Origin: Auanema rhodensis
Lineage: Eukaryota; Nematoda; Chromadorea; Rhabditida; Rhabditidae
Assembly: GCA_964057225.1 (NCBI GenBank)
Contig: OZ059895.1
Span: 744,001-808,000 of the forward strand
Length of the DNA: 64,000 nucleotides
Direction: 5' to 3'
In this document: positions 59,193 through 64,000 of the stretch, in pieces
How the letters are laid out: every line of letters starts with the position of its first letter
Position numbering within the stretch: the stretch's first letter is position 1
Translations under genes and position numbers: made by a program
The notes under the pieces: generated by a model
The model's database searches: none
Told to the model about the DNA's origin: nothing
Seen by the model: only the letters and a program-made list of their open reading frames with translations

Positions 59193-62100
59193 GAATGCAC
59201 TATACTACATTGAGAAACGCTTAATACAAAAATTAGTTATGATCGTTTGAAAAATGATGCATTAGTGTATGTTGAGTTTCCATGTACACTCAACATTGCT
59301 TCCAAAAACATTTTGACAAAAATTTTTTCGAAAAATTTCAAAATAATTTAGCAAAAAGTAGATGTTTTTAGATTTCATTTTTCAAGGCAAAGACGATAGA
59401 CAATGTTATTCAACGAAAAAATTAATTCTTCAGGGTGAAAATCGAGGATATAAGTGTGAACTTATATCAATTGATATCTCGGTGCATTTTTAAGCTAGCG
59501 CAAATCTGATAACACAGATCGACGCAGCTTAAAAATCCGCATCGAATGCACTATACTACATTGAGAAACGCTTAATACAAAAATTTGTTATGATCGTTTG
59601 AAAAATGATGCATTAGTGTATGTTGAGTTTCCATGTACACTCAACATTGCTTCCAAAAACATTTTGACAAAAATTTTTTCGAAACATTTTAAAATAATTT
59701 AGCAAAAAGTAGATGTTTTTAGATTCCTTTTTTCAAGGCAAAGACGATGGACAATGTTATTCAACGAAAAAATTAATTCTTCAGGGTGAAAATCGAGGAT
59801 ATAAGTGTGAACTTATATCAGTTGATATCTCGGTCCATTTTTAAGCTAGCGCAAATCTGATAACACAGATCGACGCAGCTTAAAAATCCGCATCGAATGC
59901 ACTATACTACATTGAGAAACGCTTAATACAAAAAATAGTTATGATCGTTTGAAAAATGATGCATTAGTGTATGTTGAGTTTCCATGTACACTCAACATTG
60001 CTTCCGAAAACATTTTGACAAAAATTTTTTCGAAAAATTTCAAAATAATTTAGCAAAAAGTAGATGTTTTTAGATTTCATTTTTCAAGGCAAAGACGATA
60101 GACAATGTTATTCAACGAAAAAATTAATTCTTCAGGGTGAAAATCGAGGATATAAGTGTGAACTTATATCAGTTGATATCTCGGTGCATTTTTAAGTTAG
60201 CGCAAATCTGATAACACAGATCGACGCAGCTTAAAAATTCGGATCGAATGCACTATACTACATTGAGAAACGCTTAATACAAAAATTAGTTATGATCGTT
60301 TGAAAAATGATGCATTAGTGTATGTTGAGTTTCCATGTACACTCAACATTGCTTCCGAAAACATTTTGACAAAAATTTTTTCGAAAAATTCCAAAATAAT
60401 TTAGCAAAAAGTAGATGTTTTTAGATTTCATTTTTCAAGGCAAAGACGATAGACAATGTTATTCAACGAAAAAATTAATTCTTCAGGGTGAAAATCGAGG
60501 ATATAAGTGTGAACTTATATCAGTTGATATCTCGGTGCATTTTTAAGTTAGCGCAAATCTGATAACACAGATCGACGCAGCTTAAAAATTCGGATCGAAT
60601 GCACTATACTACATTGAGAAACGCTTAATACAAAAATTAGTTATGATCGTTTGAAAAATGATGCATTAGTGTATGTTGAGTTTCCATGTACACTCAACAT
60701 TGCTTCCAAAAACATTTTGACAAAAATTTTTTCGAAAAATTTCAAAATAATTTAGCAAAAAGTAGATGTTTTTAGATTCCATTTTTCAAGGCAAAGACAA
60801 TGGACAATGTTATTCAACGAAAAAAATGATTCTTCAGGGTGAAAATCGAGGATATAAGTGTGAACTTATATCAGTTGATATCTCGGTGCATTTTTAAGCT
60901 AGCGTAAATATGATAACACAGATCTACGCAGCTTAAAAATCCGCATCGAATGCACTATACTACATTGAGAAACGCTTAATACAAAAATTTGTTATGATCG
61001 TTTGAAAAATGATGCATTAGTGTATGTTGAGTTTCCATGTACACTCAACATTGCTTCCAAAAACATTTTGACAAAAATTTTTTCGAAACATTTCAAATTA
61101 ATTTAGCAAAAAGTAGATGTTTTTAGATTCCTTTTTTCAAGGCAAAGACGATGGACAATGTTATTCAACGAAAAAATTAATTCTTCAGGGTAAAAATCGA
61201 GGATATAAGTGTGAACTTATATCAGTTGATATCTCGGTGCATTTTTAAGCTAGCGTAAATATGATAACACAGATCGACGCAGCTTAAAAATCCGCATCGA
61301 ATGCACTATACTACATTGAGAAACGCTTAATACAAAAATTTGTTATGATCGTTTGAAAATGATGCATTAGTGTATGTTGAGTTTCCATGTACACTCAACA
61401 TTGCTTCCAAAAACATTTTGACAAAAATTTTTTCGAAACATTTCAAATTAATTTAGCAAAAAGTAGATGTTTTTAGATTCCTTTTTTCAAGGCAAAGACG
61501 ATGGACAATGTTATTCAACGAAAAAATTAATTCTTCAGGGTAAAAATCGAGGATATAAGTGTGAACTTATATCAGTTGATATCTCGGTGCATTTTTAAGC
61601 TAGCGCAAATCTGATAACACAAATCGACGCAGCTTAAAAATCCGCATCGAATGCACTATACTACATTGAGAAACGCTTAATACAAAAATTAGTTATGATC
61701 GTTTGAAAAATGATGCATTAGTGTATGTTGAGTTTCCATGTACACTCAACATTGCTTCCAAAAACATTTTGACAAAAATTTTTTCGAAAAATTTCAAAAT
61801 AATTTAGCAAAAAGTAGATGTTTTTAGATTTCATTTTTCAAGGCAAAGACGATAGACAATGTTATTCAACGAAAAAATTAATTCTTCAGGGTGAAAATCG
61901 AGGATATAAGTGTGAACTTATATCAGTTGATATCTCGGTGCATTTTTAAGCTAGCGCAAATCTGATAACACAAATCGACGCAGCTTAAAAATCCGCATCG
62001 AATGCACTATACTACATTGAGAAACGCTTAATACAAAAATTAGTTATGATCGTTTGAAAAATGATGCATTAGTGTATGTTGAGTTTCCATGTACACTCAA

Positions 62101-64000
62101 CATTGCTTCCAAAAACATTTTGACAAAAATTTTTTCGAAAAATTTCAAAATAATTTAGCAAAAAGTAGATGTTTTTAGATTTCATTTTTCAAGGCAAAGA
62201 CGATAGACAATGTTATTCAACGAAAAAATTAATTCTTCAGGGTGAAAATCGAGGATATAAGTGTGAACTTATATCAATTGATATCTCGGTGCATTTTTAA
62301 GCTAGCGCAAATCTGATAACACAGATCGACGCAGCTTAAAAATCCGCATCGAATGCACTATACTACATTGAGAAACGCTTAATACAAAAATTTGTTATGA
62401 TCGTTTGAAAAATGATGCATTAGTGTATGTTGAGTTTCCATGTACACTCAACATTGCTTCCAAAAACATTTTGACAAAAATTTTTTCGAAACATTTCAAA
62501 ATAATTTAGCAAAAAGTAGATGTTTTTAGATTCCTTTTTTCAAGGCAAAGACGATGGACAATGTTATTCAACGAAAAAATCAATTCTTCAGGGTGAAAAT
62601 CGAGGATATAAGTGTGAACTTATATCAGTTGATATCTCGGTCCATTTTTAAGCTAGCGCAAATCTGATAACACAGATCGACGCAGCTTAAAAATCCGCAT
62701 CGAATGCACTATACTACATTGAGAAACGCTTAATACAAAAAATAGTTATGATCGTTTGAAAAATGATGCATTAGTGTATGTTGAGTTTCCATGTACACTC
62801 AACATTGCTTCCGAAAACATTTTGACAAAAATTTTTTCGAAAAATTTCAAAATAATTTAGCAAAAAGTAGATGTTTTTAGATTTCATTTTTCAAGGCAAA
62901 GACGATAGACAATGTTATTCAACGAAAAAATTAATTCTTCAGGGTGAAAATCGAGGATATAAGTGTGAACTTATATCAGTTGATATCTCGGTGCATTTTT
63001 AAGTTAGCGCAAATCTGATAACACAGATCGACGCAGCTTAAAAATTCGGATCGAATGCACTATACTACATTGAGAAACGCTTAATACAAAAATTAGTTAT
63101 GATCGTTTGAAAAATGATGCATTAGTGTATGTTGAGTTTCCATGTACACTCAACATTGCTTCCGAAAACATTTTGACAAAAATTTTTTCGAAAAATTTCA
63201 AAATAATTTAGCAAAAAGTAGATGTTTTTAGATTTCATTTTTCAAGGCAAAGACGATAGACAATGTTATTCAACGAAAAAATTAATTCTTCAGGGTGAAA
63301 ATCGAGGATATAAGTGTGAACTTATATCAGTTGATATCTCGGTGCATTTTTAAGTTAGCGCAAATCTGATAACACAGATCGACGCAGCTTAAAAATTCGG
63401 ATCGAATGCACTATACTACATTGAGAAACGCTTAATACAAAAATTAGTTATGATCGTTTGAAAAATGATGCATTAGTGTATGTTGAGTTTCCATGTACAC
63501 TCAACATTGCTTCCAAAAACATTTTGACAAAAATTTTTTCGAAAAATTTCAAAATAATTTAGCAAAAAGTAGATGTTTTTAGATTCCATTTTTCAAGGCA
63601 AAGACAATGGACAATGTTATTCAACGAAAAAAATGATTCTTCAGGGTGAAAATCGAGGATATAAGTGTGAACTTATATCAGTTGATATCTCGGTGCATTT
63701 TTAAGCTAGCGTAAATATGATAACACAGATCGACGCAGCTTAAAAATCCGCATCGAATGCACTATACTACATTGAGAAACGCTTAATACAAAAATTTGTT
63801 ATGATCGTTTGAAAAATGATGCATTAGTGTATGTTGAGTTTCCATGTACACTCAACATTGCTTCCAAAAACATTTTGACAAAAATTTTTTCGAAAAATTT
63901 CAAAATAATTTAGCAAAAAGTAGATGTTTTTAGATTTCATTTTTCAAGGCAAAGACGATAGACAATGTTATTCAACGAAAAAATTAATTCTTCAGGGTGA
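59193..64000. repeat. Right-edge divergent satellite block with a five-monomer duplication
   Basis: Fourteen monomers, the last cut by the window end. 59193-60947 and 62000-63754 share a five-monomer order with rare marks: TATATCAATTG, then TTG with CGGTCCATTT, then AAAAAATAGTT with TTCCGAAAAC and AAAATTCGG, then TTCCGAAAAC with AAAATTCGG, then TTCCATTTTTC with GCGTAAATATG. Between them, units at 60948 and 61299 share TTTCAAATTAAT and GGGTAAAAAT; the one at 61299 is 350 bp because GTTTGAAAATG has lost an A. Confidence 0.85.

Larger units (their letters stand above)
1..64000. repeat. 351-bp satellite DNA tandem array (about 178 monomers), interrupted once by a mariner
   Basis: The same 351-bp unit repeats head to tail from the first to the last base, always in one orientation, except for the transposon at 18974-20258. 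Monomer position 1 is the G of GAATGCACTATAC (first full unit at 5). Unit starts stay in register, with 15 units shortened to 350 bp. Types were assigned by eye from diagnostic sites at monomer positions 43 (TAG/TTG), 70 (CATTA/CAATA), 142 (A/C), 171 (GATG/GAAG), 181-194 (TTCAAGG/TTTGAGG/CATTTTTC forms), 244 (GGGTGA/GGGAGA), 251 (TCGAGG/TTGAGG), 303 (GCTAGC/GTTAGC), 323-325 (CACAG/CACAA/CAAAG) and 338 (CTTAAAA/CTCAAAA). The type labels a to g used below are mine. No coding capacity is conserved across monomers. Such arrays usually form constitutive heterochromatin, often centromeric; that role is inferred. I do not recognise the family by name. Confidence 0.98.

Noticed and set aside
1-64000. 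CRISPR array
   Set aside because: The repeats are 351 bp and contiguous with no unique spacers, and no cas genes are present; this is satellite DNA.
1-64000. tRNA, rRNA or other RNA genes, and telomeric repeats
   Set aside because: No cloverleaf, rRNA-like or TTAGG/TTAGGG tandem sequence was seen. The TTAGG at the mariner end is a single occurrence belonging to its terminal repeat.

Overview
This window is almost entirely one AT-rich tandem satellite array, with a single mariner-family (Tc1/mariner superfamily) DNA transposon inserted in it. The monomer is 351 bp. Taking the G of GAATGCACTATAC as monomer position 1, unit starts fall at 5, 356, 707, 1058 and so on to 63755. After removing the 1,287 bp of transposon plus target duplication, the arithmetic gives 178 complete monomers (15 of them 350 bp) and one partial unit at each edge. 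There are no host genes, no RNA genes and no non-satellite flank.

The organism is a eukaryote, most probably an arthropod. Long homogenised satellite arrays of about 350 bp with higher-order structure are typical of (peri)centromeric heterochromatin, and an intact DD34D mariner resembling the cecropia/Hsmar1 lineage is most often met in insects. I cannot name the species or order.

Layout, from monomer types assigned by eye at about a dozen diagnostic sites: (1) 1-2110, heterogeneous monomers; (2) 2111-9481, higher-order units built from three types (a-b-g), with private variants marking local 3- and 4-monomer duplications; (3) 9482-14746, a mixed zone that shares rare variants with the far right end; (4) 14747-46556, a core in which a seven-monomer higher-order repeat a-b-c-d-e-f-g (2,457 bp) recurs, mixed with shortened and extended derivatives made of hybrid monomers; (5) 18974-20258, a 1,285-bp mariner with perfect 30-bp terminal inverted repeats, TA target duplication and a 340-codon intact transposase on the minus strand, inserted in an a-type monomer; (6) 46557-55682, a second higher-order family (five-monomer, then seven-monomer A-d-d-a-b-c-d duplications); (7) 55683-59192, a return to b-c-d-e-f-g with hybrids; (8) 59193-64000, divergent monomers with their own five-monomer duplication.

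The most interesting content is a readable record of satellite evolution: recombinant monomers whose junctions show which types exchanged, nested higher-order repeats including a pair of 5.6-kb copies, an alternating two-class monomer pattern that switches a palindrome on and off, conserved dyads in every monomer, and a structurally complete, possibly young mariner that has not been amplified with the array. I see no unknown protein-coding system here.
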